From JAJDXW01 sp965214795 (GTDB taxonomy: Bacteria > Pseudomonadota > Gammaproteobacteria > HK1), in the NCBI GenBank assembly GCA_965214795.1, contig OZ243976.1:1178001-1242000 (forward strand): 64,000 nt of DNA, given 5' to 3'. Below, piece by piece: positions 1-8,184 of this stretch (positions are counted from its first letter, which is position 1; each line of letters begins with the position of its first letter). The translations under genes were made by a program, and so were the position numbers. Below the pieces are notes generated by a model. It was not told where the DNA came from. It saw only the letters and a list, made by a program, of their open reading frames with translations, and searched no databases.

Positions 1-604
1 CGGTCTCGACCGCGAAGATGTGCCCGGCGAGGTCCCCGTAGCACTCGTCGATGGCGTCGAACCCCGACTTCGAGCCGAGGGCGGCGAACCAGGGGGTCCA
101 GATGTGGGCGGGCACGAGGTAGGACCCGGGGTCCGACTCGAGGGTGATCTCCAGCAGGTGCCGCGAGTCGAGCCCGAGGATCGGCCGTCCGTCCGAGCGG
201 AGGTTGCCGATGCGGGCGAGGCTCGCGGTCACCCGGTCCATCGCATTGAAGTCCGGGGTGTAGATCAGGTGATGGATCTTCCGGGTCTTGTCGAATTTCT
301 TGTAGATGGTGGAGATCTCCACCGACAGCATGAACCGGGTGGTGGTCCGCTCGCTCCGGCAGGCGGGCGGGAGCTGCTCCTCGACGGCTCGTTCGAGGTC
401 CGGCCGCAGGCGAAAGAGGCCCGGCTCCGCCGGCACGAGCTTCTCCTTCAGCTCGGCCTGCCAGGCGGGATGGGTGAAGTCGCCGGTGCCGACGATGGCG
501 ATGCCCTTCTTGCGGGCCCAGATGGCGAGGTGCTCGAGGTCGCAGTTCCGGCTCGTCGCGCGCGAGTACTTGGAGTGGACGTGGAGATCGGCATAGAAAG
601 ACAT
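1..604 (-). CDS. Endonuclease Q-like PHP-domain protein (3' end outside window)
   Basis: The ATG is at 604-602 and the frame stays open to the window edge (201 codons visible). The N terminus MSFYADLHVHSKYSRATSRN has the HxH metal-binding motif of PHP phosphoesterases, followed by AIVGTGDFTHPAWQAEL and later VPAHIWTPWFAALGSKSG. These blocks are characteristic of the TIGR00375/endonuclease Q-like family, whose studied members cut DNA beside deaminated bases. The catalytic half and any C-terminal zinc-binding part lie beyond position 1. The gene runs away from the IS3 remnant whose reverse-strand start is at 851. The family call is firm; the exact lesion specificity is not known for this protein. 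Confidence 0.85.
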   Translation of the reverse strand, partial: MSFYADLHVHSKYSRATSRNCDLEHLAIWARKKGIAIVGTGDFTHPAWQAELKEKLVPAEPGLFRLRPDLERAVEEQLPPACRSERTTTRFMLSVEISTIYKKFDKTRKIHHLIYTPDFNAMDRVTASLARIGNLRSDGRPILGLDSRHLLEITLESDPGSYLVPAHIWTPWFAALGSKSGFDAIDECYGDLAGHIFAVET

Positions 605-722
605 GTGGTTGGCCCCCGGCGCTCGGGGTCGAATATGGTGGGCGGGCGCTCGGCGTGTCAACGACTCGACCCCGGCCGGCGGCGGCAGGGCCGTCTTGCG
701 CACGCCTGACCGAGGGGGGACG

Positions 723-907
723 CAGGATGCCGGTCGACGAGGCGGAGCCCTCGAACTCGCGAGCCGGTTCCCCGGGCGTGCGACCCGCGCGAACCAGCTC
801 CGCCATCTGGCGCCGGCACTGCGGCGCGTACGGCGGTTGCTTCTTCGACATCGGAACACCTCTTCTGCGCAATGCCCGGGTGTCGACCGGACCGGGGCAA
901 CTCCACA
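723..907 (-). pseudogene. IS3-family orfA transposase remnant
   Basis: Read from ATG 851 on the minus strand, about 43 codons give MSKKQPPYAPQCRRQMAELV, then RAGRTPGEPAREFEGSASS. This is the N-terminal helix-turn-helix of IS3-type OrfA proteins, in which RRQMVELVRAGRTPEELARE is typical. After about residue 43 the similarity stops and the frame drifts on without recognisable domains. The stretch 852-907 upstream resembles the left end and leader of such elements (GTTGCCCCGGTC, then AGAGGTGTTCCG before the ATG). No OrfB is present. It is a 5' stub left by deletion, lying beside the PHP gene. Confidence 0.7.
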
Positions 908-1113
908 CCGACGAATGACGCAGCGTCGGGCATTCGCAACAGCGACTCGGCAAGTCTTCACGCAACTTTACGTGGGCGAAACACCGGAGCGGGAGCGATG
1001 TCCCACAATACGCGAATCGTTCTCGGCAAGAGGTGAGGCGCTGGTGCGGGTTCGACCGTGCCGGGCGACGTTCGCACTGCCCGGCGCAACCCGGCGGCTC
1101 CGAGGAGGATTCC

Positions 1114-1650
1114 ATGGCTGACGCTCGAGCCGCACGGACCGACGGATACGCGCTCTCCTCCATCGTCTCCCACTGGTTGAGCGCCGTGCTCGTCGTGGCG
1201 CTCTTCTTCACGCACGAGGCGGAACGTGGCTCTGCCGCATTCGCGTTCCACGTGAGCGGGGGTGCGATCGTGGGCCTCTTCCTCCTGTGGCGCGTGTGGC
1301 ACCGGGTCCGGCGCGGCACCGCCGATGCACCGGATCAGGTGGCCTTCTTCAATCTCGTCGCAAGGTGCGCGCACTGGGCGTTGCTCGTCCTCATCGTGGT
1401 CGTAGTCGTTTCCGGGTATCTGCTGCCCTGGTCGCTGGGGAGGCCCCTGGATATCTACGGGCTACACGTTCCGTCTCCAATCGAAGCCCATCACGGTTTC
1501 CACGAGTTCCTGGAACGAGTACACGACGCGTCAGGGCACCTGTTCATCCCGCTCCTCGCACTGCACGTCGCCGGAGCCATCAAGCACGCGATTTTCGACC
1601 GGCGAGGTGCGGGGCTTCGCATGTTCAGGTCGGTGTCGGGAGGCCGATAG
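1114..1650 (+). CDS. Cytochrome b561 family membrane protein
   Basis: A 178-residue protein with start ATG at 1114 behind the ribosome site CGAGGAGG (1101-1108). It has four hydrophobic helices (about residues 19-40, 45-65, 85-108 and 145-165). Histidines sit where the family binds two haem b groups: SHWLSAVL in helix 1, FHVSGG in helix 2, CAHWALL in helix 3 and ALHVAGAIKH in helix 4. Proteins of this family pass electrons between quinone and periplasmic or cytoplasmic partners. Length and layout match the bacterial CybB/YodB-type family. No partner gene is adjacent, so the electron acceptor is unknown. Confidence 0.9.
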   Translation: MADARAARTDGYALSSIVSHWLSAVLVVALFFTHEAERGSAAFAFHVSGGAIVGLFLLWRVWHRVRRGTADAPDQVAFFNLVARCAHWALLVLIVVVVVSGYLLPWSLGRPLDIYGLHVPSPIEAHHGFHEFLERVHDASGHLFIPLLALHVAGAIKHAIFDRRGAGLRMFRSVSGGR

Positions 1651-2168
1651 GGAAACGCCTTCATGCCGCCCCGGCCATTTCAGCGATTCCGTAATGAACA
1701 TCGGGCCGTCGCGGGAGGACGATTCGGAAGGGATGCCGAGGAGGCGCAGACGGATTCGACGGTCTGGCGGCCCGTGAACCGCACGACGATGGCAGTGTGC
1801 GTATTCGGCTCCTCGTCCTGCGGCATTTCGGGCAAGCTCGCCTCACGCAACCCGCGGCCAGCACTCGATCACGACAAAAAATGGTTCTGGACGAGAACGA
1901 GCCCGTTTCCATGCCGTCACGCAGCCGACACGCGACAAAGGCACGGGATCGCGCCGGTTCACCGCTCGCACCCCGTGTATCGGTACATGTGTGACGCAGC
2001 GCGGACGGGTGGCATCTGTTCGGCGCGCGTCCGGGTCTCCGGTTCGGGTGACGCCGACGCCCACCGTCGCCGCGACCGCGATACCCCACCGCCGGAATCG
2101 AGCGCAGCGACGGGCGCATCGCAGACCTCGAACCGGCCTTGGCCTGACCGCCGGAAGGCGGAACCGGA
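1651..2168. other. Intergenic region, no supported gene
   Basis: Open frames here are GC-driven and show no family resemblance on either strand. The only structured item is an interspersed motif at 1858-1890 that recurs at 46931-46963. The region separates the cytochrome b561 gene from the convergent DUF1971 gene. Confidence 0.5.
1858..1890 (+). repeat. Interspersed 33-bp motif, copy 1
   Basis: The motif reads CCAGCACTCGATCACGAC, then AAAAAATGG and TTCTGG. A near-identical copy lies at 46931-46963 (GATC becomes GGTC, one more A, and TTCTGG becomes TCCTG). Both copies are intergenic and on the same strand, about 45 kb apart. The function is unknown; it may be a degenerate mobile-element end or a species-specific intergenic repeat. 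Confidence 0.55.
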
Positions 2169-2444
2169 TCAGCGATAGAAGTCCACGCGGAAGCGCACGC
2201 GGCCGAGCGCCTCGACCTCGTGCAGTGCCTCCGGTTCCACGATTCCCGGCTTCCCGGGCGAAAGCTCGACCTCCTCGATCTCGGGCTCGAGGATGCGATA
2301 GCGCAGCCGCCCTTCCAGCAGGACGATCTTCGCCCAGGTTCCGGCCTTCGTTCGATGGGCCCGCCGGAGATTGGCGGGAATCGACCCTTCCGAAAATACG
2401 GGCGTCCCCGCATAACGCGCAACGTCCTCGGGAAGATCCTTCAT
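2169..2444 (-). CDS. DUF1971 (TehB/YeaR-like cupin) protein
   Basis: A 91-residue protein starting at ATG 2444. The sequence LPEDVARYAGTPVF, KAGTWAKIVLLEGRLRY, SPGKPGIVEPEALHEV and RVRFRVDFYR matches the small DUF1971 cupin fold throughout, including the family length. Members occur alone or fused to TehB methyltransferases and have been linked to tellurite or oxidant resistance, but the reaction is not settled. The gene stands alone, convergent with the cytochrome b561 gene. Confidence 0.85.
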   Translation of the reverse strand: MKDLPEDVARYAGTPVFSEGSIPANLRRAHRTKAGTWAKIVLLEGRLRYRILEPEIEEVELSPGKPGIVEPEALHEVEALGRVRFRVDFYR

Positions 2445-2690
2445 CGCGACTGATGAACTCGTGCGGGTCGGAGGTGGCTCTCGTCGCCCTCCCCGAAAGC
2501 GAGGTGCCGGCTATCCGTCCCGTCAGGCAGCCGACACCCAGGGCCCGGGCCGTCGCCCCGGTGCCCTCTCCCTTCGTGCCGACGATATCGAGCCCGGGAA
2601 TCGTTGTTCGGGGCGCAGGGGTAGGGTGATCGAATGCCGGGCACTACGGTAGCATGACGACATGATGGCGATTGAACGGAAGTCGGACAG

Positions 2691-2919
2691 ATGAAGCGCA
2701 CCCAGATCCAGTTGGACGACGCGACCTACGAGGCGGTCCTTCGACGAGGGTCGGTCGATGGCGTCGCTCGTTCGCGAAACGTTGGCCAAGGCGTTCGGGA
2801 TGGCGGCGCCAAGGGCCCGGCAGACCATCGAAGATTTCACGTTCGTCGGCATCGGCTTCGATCCGAACCCGCCGGACGGAACCCCAGTGCCAGTGGACCA
2901 TGACCGGACCTTTCCATAA
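2691..2919 (+). pseudogene. Ribbon-helix-helix antitoxin, frameshifted
   Basis: From ATG 2691 the frame gives MKRTQIQLDDATYEAVLRRG, a CopG/RHH N terminus. The continuation SMASLVRETLAKAFGMAAP and GIGFDPNPPDGTPV lies in another frame and ends at TAA 2917-2919. The switch falls near 2745-2757. A one- or two-base change would restore an antitoxin of about 75 residues of the kind paired with PIN toxins. No intact toxin follows, so this looks like a dead half of a toxin-antitoxin locus. A sequencing error is the alternative. Confidence 0.65.
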
Positions 2920-2992
2920 GACGCGGAGTGTGAGCAGTGCACCGCAGGGCAGGCGGGCGCGGACCGGACCCTGCGCCTGCCCGTAGTCTGGC

Positions 2993-3418
2993 TTACTCCG
3001 CGTGTATTACTTTGGCTTGCCAAGGCCCCATCGCCATCACGTCCAACAAGTACTTGCCGCCCTTGGATACATACGTCTCGCCCGGGCTCCCGGAGATTGT
3101 CGACACTGGAAACTGTGAATTGGGTTCCTGCACCATGATCATAAGGATGGCGCCACCTCCCTCGGCTTGGACAACGAATGGGCCGGGAGCCACGAAGGGG
3201 CGGGTGGTAGCAGTCCCGGCACCTTTATAGGTTGCGATCGGGCCAAGCGGTTCGCTCCTTGGTACCGCAGCGTCAACGACGATCGCGTCATAGCAGACAA
3301 GCCGCTTGAGGCTATCGGTTTCGGCCCGGCAAGCGGCAATCTGTGCGGATACGTCTGCGAACACAGGCGTGCCGTAAATTGCCAGTACGAAGACTGCAAG
3401 GCAGGCAGTGGATTTCAT
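2993..3418 (-). CDS. Small secreted protein with CYD motif
   Basis: A 141-residue protein. The start chosen is ATG 3418, because MKSTACLAVFVLAIYGTPVF followed by ADV is a good Sec signal peptide; longer upstream starts would bury it. After the signal comes QIAACRAETDSLKRLVCYDA, a paired-cysteine R-L-x-C-Y-D motif seen at the N terminus of several proteobacterial secreted proteins, including type VI-associated VasI-like ones. No further domain is recognised. It overlaps the upstream membrane-protein gene by ATGA, so the two are translationally coupled. Base composition is lower in GC than the flanks, suggesting transfer. Confidence 0.7.
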   Translation of the reverse strand: MKSTACLAVFVLAIYGTPVFADVSAQIAACRAETDSLKRLVCYDAIVVDAAVPRSEPLGPIATYKGAGTATTRPFVAPGPFVVQAEGGGAILMIMVQEPNSQFPVSTISGSPGETYVSKGGKYLLDVMAMGPWQAKVIHAE

Positions 3419-3732
3419 GTTTTTTCCTCTTCGGAAACAGCCATGACCAATTTCTTCCCACGTGTCAACAGCATGATAATTCCTAATACGATCGCCCCAG
3501 CCACCCATATCGACAATAACATTCCCGTTCCAATCGCTCCGCCGATCACGGTACCAGCTTGGGCCGCCTGCGATCCCGCAGTGCTGTACTGTTCGTCAAC
3601 TGACGCAAAATAGGAGATCAGCCACACAAGCATGGCTATGTTGAAACCGTAGAAAACAACTGCGACAATTTTTCCGAAGAAACTGCGTTGTCGTTTTTCT
3701 ATATGAGTAACTTCGAATTTTTTCTTTGCCAT
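3415..3732 (-). CDS. Small two-helix membrane protein
   Basis: A 105-residue protein of unknown family starting MAKKKFEVTHIEKRQRSFFG. It has a basic cytosolic N terminus and a first membrane helix around residues 22-44 (IVAVVFYGFNIAMLVWLISY). A glycine/alanine-rich second hydrophobic stretch covers about 60-90, and the tail is charged (RGKKLVMAVSEEEKT). Its TGA overlaps the ATG of the following secreted-protein gene (ATGA), which makes a two-gene operon. The pair may act together at the envelope, but nothing in the sequence shows how. Confidence 0.7.
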   Translation of the reverse strand: MAKKKFEVTHIEKRQRSFFGKIVAVVFYGFNIAMLVWLISYFASVDEQYSTAGSQAAQAGTVIGGAIGTGMLLSIWVAGAIVLGIIMLLTRGKKLVMAVSEEEKT

Positions 3733-3858
3733 GGAGCCTTTCTCATTTCAACCCACGTCTGCGGATGCCCTTGCCACCCTCCGCAACTTATCACAGATCA
3801 CTCATCGTAATGAGTATCTCAAGTTTCGGGGTTCGAAATGCCTGTGGAATCAGACGAT

Positions 3859-3964
3859 GGATTCCCGCTTGCGCGGGAATGACGTCGTTGTCGCACGCCA
3901 TGTCGCTTCCGGGGCAACTGTCATCTCCGCCACGCCCGTCATTCCCGCGCAAGCGGGAATCCAC
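3859..3964. repeat. dRS3/REP-like inverted pair
   Basis: Two copies of a palindromic unit face each other: GGATTCCCGCTTGCGCGGGA then ATGAC at 3859-3884, and GTCATTCCCGCGCAAGCGGG then AATCC at 3938-3964. Each can form an ATTCCCGC/GCGGGAAT hairpin, and the pair can fold into one large cruciform. The same core is known as dRS3 in Neisseria and as short intergenic repeats in many beta- and gammaproteobacteria. The roughly 55 bp between the copies has no gene. Confidence 0.8.
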
Positions 3965-4015
3965 TTCTGCCAACGAATCCCGAAACTTGAGTGAGTATGA
4001 CCCAAACCCTGAGGA

Positions 4016-4879
4016 CTACCCTGCGCGTTCCATGCGCTCCGCGATCGCGAGGATGCGGTGCATGCTCCGCAGCACCGGCTTCTCGATGAGCTTCCCGTCG
4101 ATGACGACGAGCCCGGTGCCGGCGCCGTCGAACTCCGCAAGGACCCGCCGGGCCCGCTCGACCGTCTCCGCGCTCGGGCTGAAGCAGTCGTTGAGCACCG
4201 GAATCTGCTTCGGATGGATTGCGCCCTTGCCGGTGAAGCCGATCTCGGCGCAGGCGCGCGCCTCGCTCGCCAGCCCCTCCAGGTCGTCGAGGTCGAGAAA
4301 GGGCACGTCGATGAGGTCGACCCCGGCGCTCGCCGCCGCGTGCACCGCCCGCGAGCGCGCATGGAGGAGCGCGTTCCAGGTCGGCTCCACCCGAAGCTCG
4401 GCCGCCATGTCCACGCCGCCGAAGAGGAGCGCATCCACGAGATCGCTCGACTGCGCGATCTCGACGCAGGCCTCGAGCCCCTCGTTGGTCTCGATGATGA
4501 CGTGGAGGCGGATCGGTCTCGCCGCCTGCGCGACGAGCTCCTCGTGCACCCGCACCTCGCCGGGCGACTTCACCTTGGGCAGCATGATGGCGGGCGGTGG
4601 GCGCGGCGATTCGACGATCGCCTGAAGGTCCGCGAGCCCTTCCACCGAACGCAGGCAGTTCACCCGGATCACCGGCTCGACGCCGCCGAACTCGTCGTTC
4701 TCCGCGAACCAGCCGAGCGTCCGCTCGCGGGCGGCCGTCTTGTCGTTCGGCGCGATCGCGTCCTCGAGGTCGATGGTGACGATGTCCGCCCCGGTCGCGA
4801 GCGCCTTCGGAATCATCTCCGGCCGGTTGCCGGGGGCGAAGATGAGGCTGCGCCGGGGGCGGATGATCCGCTCACGCAA
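4016..4879 (-). CDS. CitE-like HpcH/HpaI-family CoA-ester lyase
   Basis: A protein of about 287 residues of the CitE / malyl-CoA lyase family, which cleaves or forms C-C bonds in CoA thioesters such as (3S)-malyl-CoA or citramalyl-CoA. Visible motifs are RRSLIFAPGNRPEMI at the N terminus, DIVTIDLEDAIAPNDK (metal-binding acid), VIRVNCLRS, IMLPKVKSPGEV, IIETNEGL, DALLFGGVDMAAEL and GFTGKGAIHPKQIPVLN. A TTG start at 4879 is chosen because AAGGAG lies about 7 bases upstream. An ATG at 4915 would add 12 residues and deepen the overlap with vapC. The stop is TAG 4018-4016. Substrate is not decided by sequence; catabolism of dicarboxylic CoA esters is plausible. Confidence 0.87.
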   Translation of the reverse strand: MRERIIRPRRSLIFAPGNRPEMIPKALATGADIVTIDLEDAIAPNDKTAARERTLGWFAENDEFGGVEPVIRVNCLRSVEGLADLQAIVESPRPPPAIMLPKVKSPGEVRVHEELVAQAARPIRLHVIIETNEGLEACVEIAQSSDLVDALLFGGVDMAAELRVEPTWNALLHARSRAVHAAASAGVDLIDVPFLDLDDLEGLASEARACAEIGFTGKGAIHPKQIPVLNDCFSPSAETVERARRVLAEFDGAGTGLVVIDGKLIEKPVLRSMHRILAIAERMERAG

Positions 4880-5354
4880 GGTCGCTCTCCTTCCGCCCGT
4901 TCTCCGGTTCGCCATGGCCCTGTCGCAAGGGATCGACGACGGTCAGGAACGGGAACCGATGAAAGTCCACGTCGCGCGTACAGATCCGGCTGACCCCATG
5001 CTCGCGCATCAACACCGCGGTGTGGAGGTCGTGGAACAGGTTGCCGCGTACGCCCGGCAGCTCTTCCACGATCCGTGCGAGCACTGCCGCATGGCGCCGC
5101 GTCGCCGCAAGCAGATCGAATCCGGGCGACTCCAGCAACGCCTCGAGGAAGGCCCACGCCTGATGCGGGGTCCACGGCGACACGAACACGCGCGGGTGGG
5201 TGGTTACCCGCAGGAACTCGTAACAGATGCTCCACGTCAGAAAGGACGGTGAAGGATCTTCACGAGCTTGCAGAACACTGGTTCGACAGGGAGCATGAAA
5301 CGGCGAGTCCCCGTCGAGCGCGTAGACCAGGACATTGGTGTCGAAGACCTGCAC
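4872..5354 (-). CDS. vapC: VapC-type PIN-domain toxin
   Basis: A 160-residue PIN-domain ribonuclease with GTG start at 5354. The N terminus MQVFDTNVLVYALDGD carries the first catalytic aspartate, YEFLRV the glutamate, and NLFHDLHTAVLMREHG with RDVDFHRF the distal acids of the four-acid site. VapC toxins cut tRNA or rRNA when freed from VapB. It starts directly after the stop of the antitoxin gene (TGA then GTG), as expected for a co-translated pair. Its 3' end overlaps the TTG start of the CitE-like gene by 8 bases. Confidence 0.88.
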   Translation of the reverse strand: MQVFDTNVLVYALDGDSPFHAPCRTSVLQAREDPSPSFLTWSICYEFLRVTTHPRVFVSPWTPHQAWAFLEALLESPGFDLLAATRRHAAVLARIVEELPGVRGNLFHDLHTAVLMREHGVSRICTRDVDFHRFPFLTVVDPLRQGHGEPENGRKESDLA

Positions 5355-5594
5355 TCACCCGTCGTCCATGATCCGGTAGAGCTCCTCGCGGTTGGCAACG
5401 TCCACCCGAAGTCCTCCGCTCCGCCCGACGGGCAGGGGCGGCAGAGGATCCTGCGGGCCGCGCAGCGGCTCCGGTTCGGAGAGAACACGCCTCAGCCCCG
5501 CCTCCACGAGAGAGGACATCGTGGTCCCGCGCCGCGCCGCTTCTTCTCGCAGCCTTCGCATCACGCTTTCTTCGATGTTTAGGGTCGTCTTCAT
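5355..5594 (-). CDS. vapB: VapB-type ribbon-helix-helix antitoxin
   Basis: A 79-residue protein from ATG 5594. MKTTLNIEESVMRRLREEAA followed by RRGTTMSSLVEAGLRRVL is a ribbon-helix-helix DNA-binding fold. The tail with LPPLPVGRSGGLRVDVANRE is typical of the toxin-wrapping end of VapB proteins. It lies immediately upstream of vapC and would bind its own promoter with the toxin. A start four codons upstream (ATG 5606) is possible but less usual for the family. Confidence 0.85.
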   Translation of the reverse strand: MKTTLNIEESVMRRLREEAARRGTTMSSLVEAGLRRVLSEPEPLRGPQDPLPPLPVGRSGGLRVDVANREELYRIMDDG

Positions 5595-5658
5595 ATGGAA
5601 AACCATATCAACGACGTTCCTGCACGTCAATCCGGAGAGCAGGCAGGAGAGCGGGCAG

Positions 5659-5826
5659 GACGGAACGGGCCGCACGGACCGAGCGCGCGCGTGCGCGCTG
5701 CCGAGGCGTAGTCGACACCAGCTCGACACTGGCGCGTGCGCGCGGTCGAAGCGGCTTGCGGGAGTACGTCCCGCGACCGCGAGCGGATGGGCGGCCGCAG
5801 CGGGAGGTCGGTGATCTTTTCGGGCT
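5659..5826 (+). repeat. MITE-like element, left-truncated copy
   Basis: This stretch matches the right-hand part of the complete element at 53768-53999. Shared blocks are GGGCCGCACGGACCGA, GTCGACA-CAGCTCGACACTGG, CGAAGCGGCTTGCGGGAGTA and GCGAGCGGATGGGCGGCCGC. It ends in the terminal repeat GTCGGTGATCTTTTCGGGCT at 5807-5826. About 65 bp of the left end are absent. It occupies the gap between vapB and the substrate-binding protein gene. The rest of that gap (5595-5658 and 5827-5995) shows no gene. Confidence 0.75.
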
Positions 5827-5995
5827 AAGTGCGCGCGACGGAATATCGGTGCGTGGGGCGGCTCGATCGGGTATCGAGGGAGGCACCGGCGCAAGGGGGC
5901 CCGAAGCGGCGGGGGGCCGCTTCGGGCCAGTGCTTCGGGCCGGTCGGTCGCGGCCCGCCCCGGGGGCGGGCCGCGGGTTGCGAGGGTCCTTCCGT

Positions 5996-7216
5996 CTACT
6001 GCATCGGGGTCCAGGTTCCGTCGTCGCCGACCCCGTTGAAGGTGTAGGTGGCCCCGGCCACATCGCCGTTCTCGTCGAACTCGATGGCCCCCGAGGCCCC
6101 CTCGTAGTTGATGTCCTCGCCGGCCGCGATGGCTTCCCTTGCCTTCGCCCACTCGCCCGGGCGGATCACCATGCCCGGAGCGTTGGCCACCTCGCGGAGC
6201 GCAGCCGAGATGCTGCCCCGGTCCGCGGACCCCGCCTTCTCGATGGCGAGAGCCATGAGGAACGCCACGTCGTAGCCGTGGGAGACGTAGGGCGCCGCCG
6301 GATCGTGGCCCGCCGCCTTGAACGCATCGGCGAACGCCGTGTACGACTCGCCGGGTCCGGAATCGCCCTCCGCCTGGGGGGCCGGCTGCGAGAGCGTGAT
6401 CCTGCCGCGAAGCGTATCGGCCCCGAGCTGCTCGATGACCGAGTTGTCCATCATGCCGTCCGCCCCGAGGAACCGGTCGAAGAGGGCGTTCTCGAGGCTG
6501 TTGCGCAGGATCGTGACCCCGCTCCCGCCGTAGTAGGCGAAGACTGCGAGCGCTTCCGCGCCGCCGCCGGCCAGGGTGGAGAGCTCGGAGCGATACGACT
6601 GGCGGTCCGGCTCGTGAGCCTGCTTGCCGGTGATCGTCCCCCCGATGTGCTCGAAGGCGGCGACGAACGCCTCGCCGAGGCCGGCGTTGTAGTCGTCGTT
6701 CGCGTAGGTCACGGCGACCTTGCGGAGACCCTGGCCCCAGACGTGCTGCGCGAGCGCGGTGCTCTGGTAGCCGTCGGAGGGGGCGACCCGGAACACGAGG
6801 TCGCTGTCCTCGAGCCAGGTGATCGTCGGCGCGGTCGCGCTGTCCGACAGCATCACCACTCCGGCCGGAATGGTGACCGACTGGGCCATTCCGTTCGTGG
6901 CGCCGGAGCAGCTCGGGCCGATGACCGCCGCCACCTGCTCGACGTTGACGAGCTTCGTGCCGGCGTCCACCGCGGCCTTCGGGTTGCACTGCGAATCGCC
7001 CGGAACGAGCACGTAGGAGCCGCCGCCGAGTATGCCCCCCTGCTCGTTCACGTGGGCGGCCGCGAGATTGCGGCCGGCGAGGATGGGCGGCACGAGGCCC
7101 TCGATGGGTCCGGTAATCCCCGCGGCGGAGCCGACCCGGACGTCGGCCGCGAGCGCGGCGGTACTGCCCGCCGCGAGGAGCGCCGCGGTGGCTGCAAGGG
7201 GTCTCAAGTACTTCAT
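5996..7216 (-). CDS. Branched-chain amino acid/amide ABC transporter substrate-binding protein
   Basis: A 406-residue periplasmic binding protein of the LivK/type I fold. MKYLRPLAATAALLAAGSTA with ALA-ADV is a Sec signal peptide. The mature part shows VRVGSAAGITGPIEG, AAAHVNEQGGILGG, AVIGPSCSGATNG, VFRVAPSDGYQS and KVAVTYANDDYNAGLGEAF. ATG 7216 overlaps the livM stop by ATGA, so it is the last gene of a five-gene minus-strand transporter operon. This is an uncommon position, since the binding protein usually leads. The ligand cannot be read from sequence: branched-chain amino acids, amides or urea are all possible for this family. Confidence 0.93.
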   Translation of the reverse strand: MKYLRPLAATAALLAAGSTAALAADVRVGSAAGITGPIEGLVPPILAGRNLAAAHVNEQGGILGGGSYVLVPGDSQCNPKAAVDAGTKLVNVEQVAAVIGPSCSGATNGMAQSVTIPAGVVMLSDSATAPTITWLEDSDLVFRVAPSDGYQSTALAQHVWGQGLRKVAVTYANDDYNAGLGEAFVAAFEHIGGTITGKQAHEPDRQSYRSELSTLAGGGAEALAVFAYYGGSGVTILRNSLENALFDRFLGADGMMDNSVIEQLGADTLRGRITLSQPAPQAEGDSGPGESYTAFADAFKAAGHDPAAPYVSHGYDVAFLMALAIEKAGSADRGSISAALREVANAPGMVIRPGEWAKAREAIAAGEDINYEGASGAIEFDENGDVAGATYTFNGVGDDGTWTPMQ

Positions 7217-8184
7217 TGGTGGTGGCCTCCTCTTTTTGAGACGGTTGGCAAGGTACGCAGCCGGCGCTCGCGAAAGATCCCTCCCGGGTAGCGCTGCAGG
7301 ATGAACTGCAGCGCGAGGCCCACGAGAAAGATCCGGAGATACGCTGCCTTGAGCGCCCACTCCGTCGGCAGTCGGGTAGTGATTATTTCCGTCGTCGACC
7401 AGATAGTCCAGACCAGGAGCGCCCCGAGGATCGCGCCCCGGTTGTTCGCGCTTCCCCCGATGACCAGCATGACCCAGACCAGGAAGGTCGCCGACACGGG
7501 CTCGGCCATGTTGGGATCGATGAACTTGATGTGATGGGCCATGAGCGCGCCGCCGAGGCCCATCACCGCCGCACCGAGGATGAATGCCTCGATCCGGAGC
7601 TTCTCGACGTCCTTTCCCGCCGCCCGCGCCGCCGCCTCGTTCTCGCGGATGGCGGACATGACCCGGCCCCAAGGGGCGCGCCGCGCCCGTTCGAGCAACC
7701 CGTAGAGGGCGAACACGATCGCGGACACGAGCAGCAGCATCGCGACCTGATTCCACGGCTCGGGGAGATGCTCGAACGGTTTCGGGATGAGAGAGACCCC
7801 GCGCGCGCCGTTGGTCGCCCACGTCTCGTTCTTGAGGACCAGCCGGAAGATCTCGGCGATCCCGAGGGTCGCGATGGCGAGGTAGTCGCTGCGCAGGCGA
7901 ATGCAGATCCGGGCCACCGCCCACGCGACGAGGGCGCTCGTGACCATCGCGGCGGCCATCCCGGCCCCGGCCGGGAGCCCGAGTCCGCCGAGGTGGCGGC
8001 CGGAGGCGGCGGTGGTGAGGAAGGCGGTCGTGTAGGCGCCGACCACGAAGAAGCCGGCCACCCCCGCGTTGAAGAGCCCGGTGAAGCCCCACTGGATGTT
8101 GAGCCCCAGGGTGAGCACCGCGTAGATGCCGCCCATCGTGAGCAGGAACACGGCGTAGAGGAAGATGCCGTAGAGCTGTTCCAT
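7213..8184 (-). CDS. livM: Branched-chain amino acid ABC transporter permease LivM
   Basis: A 323-residue inner-membrane permease with about nine or ten hydrophobic helices. Start MEQLYGIFLYAVFLLTMGGI at ATG 8184. The LivM signatures LGLNIQWGFTGLFNAGVAGF, RSDYLAIATLGIAEI and the EAA-type cytoplasmic loop AIRENEAAARAAGKDVEKLR are clear. It ends in a basic tail (RERRLRTLPTVSKRGG) and overlaps the binding-protein start by 4 bases. It pairs with LivH to form the channel driven by LivG and LivF. Confidence 0.93.
   Translation of the reverse strand: MEQLYGIFLYAVFLLTMGGIYAVLTLGLNIQWGFTGLFNAGVAGFFVVGAYTTAFLTTAASGRHLGGLGLPAGAGMAAAMVTSALVAWAVARICIRLRSDYLAIATLGIAEIFRLVLKNETWATNGARGVSLIPKPFEHLPEPWNQVAMLLLVSAIVFALYGLLERARRAPWGRVMSAIRENEAAARAAGKDVEKLRIEAFILGAAVMGLGGALMAHHIKFIDPNMAEPVSATFLVWVMLVIGGSANNRGAILGALLVWTIWSTTEIITTRLPTEWALKAAYLRIFLVGLALQFILQRYPGGIFRERRLRTLPTVSKRGGHHQ

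Noticed and set aside
4058..4993. Plus-strand frame of 311 codons opposite the CitE-like gene
   Set aside because: It is antisense to a well-supported enzyme and shows only Arg/His/Leu-rich shadow composition.
5355..6989. Long minus-strand frame of over 500 codons covering the substrate-binding protein gene
   Set aside because: It is Arg/Gly/His-rich and out of frame with the clear LivK-like protein on the same strand. Only its last 79 codons (vapB) are real, starting at ATG 5594.
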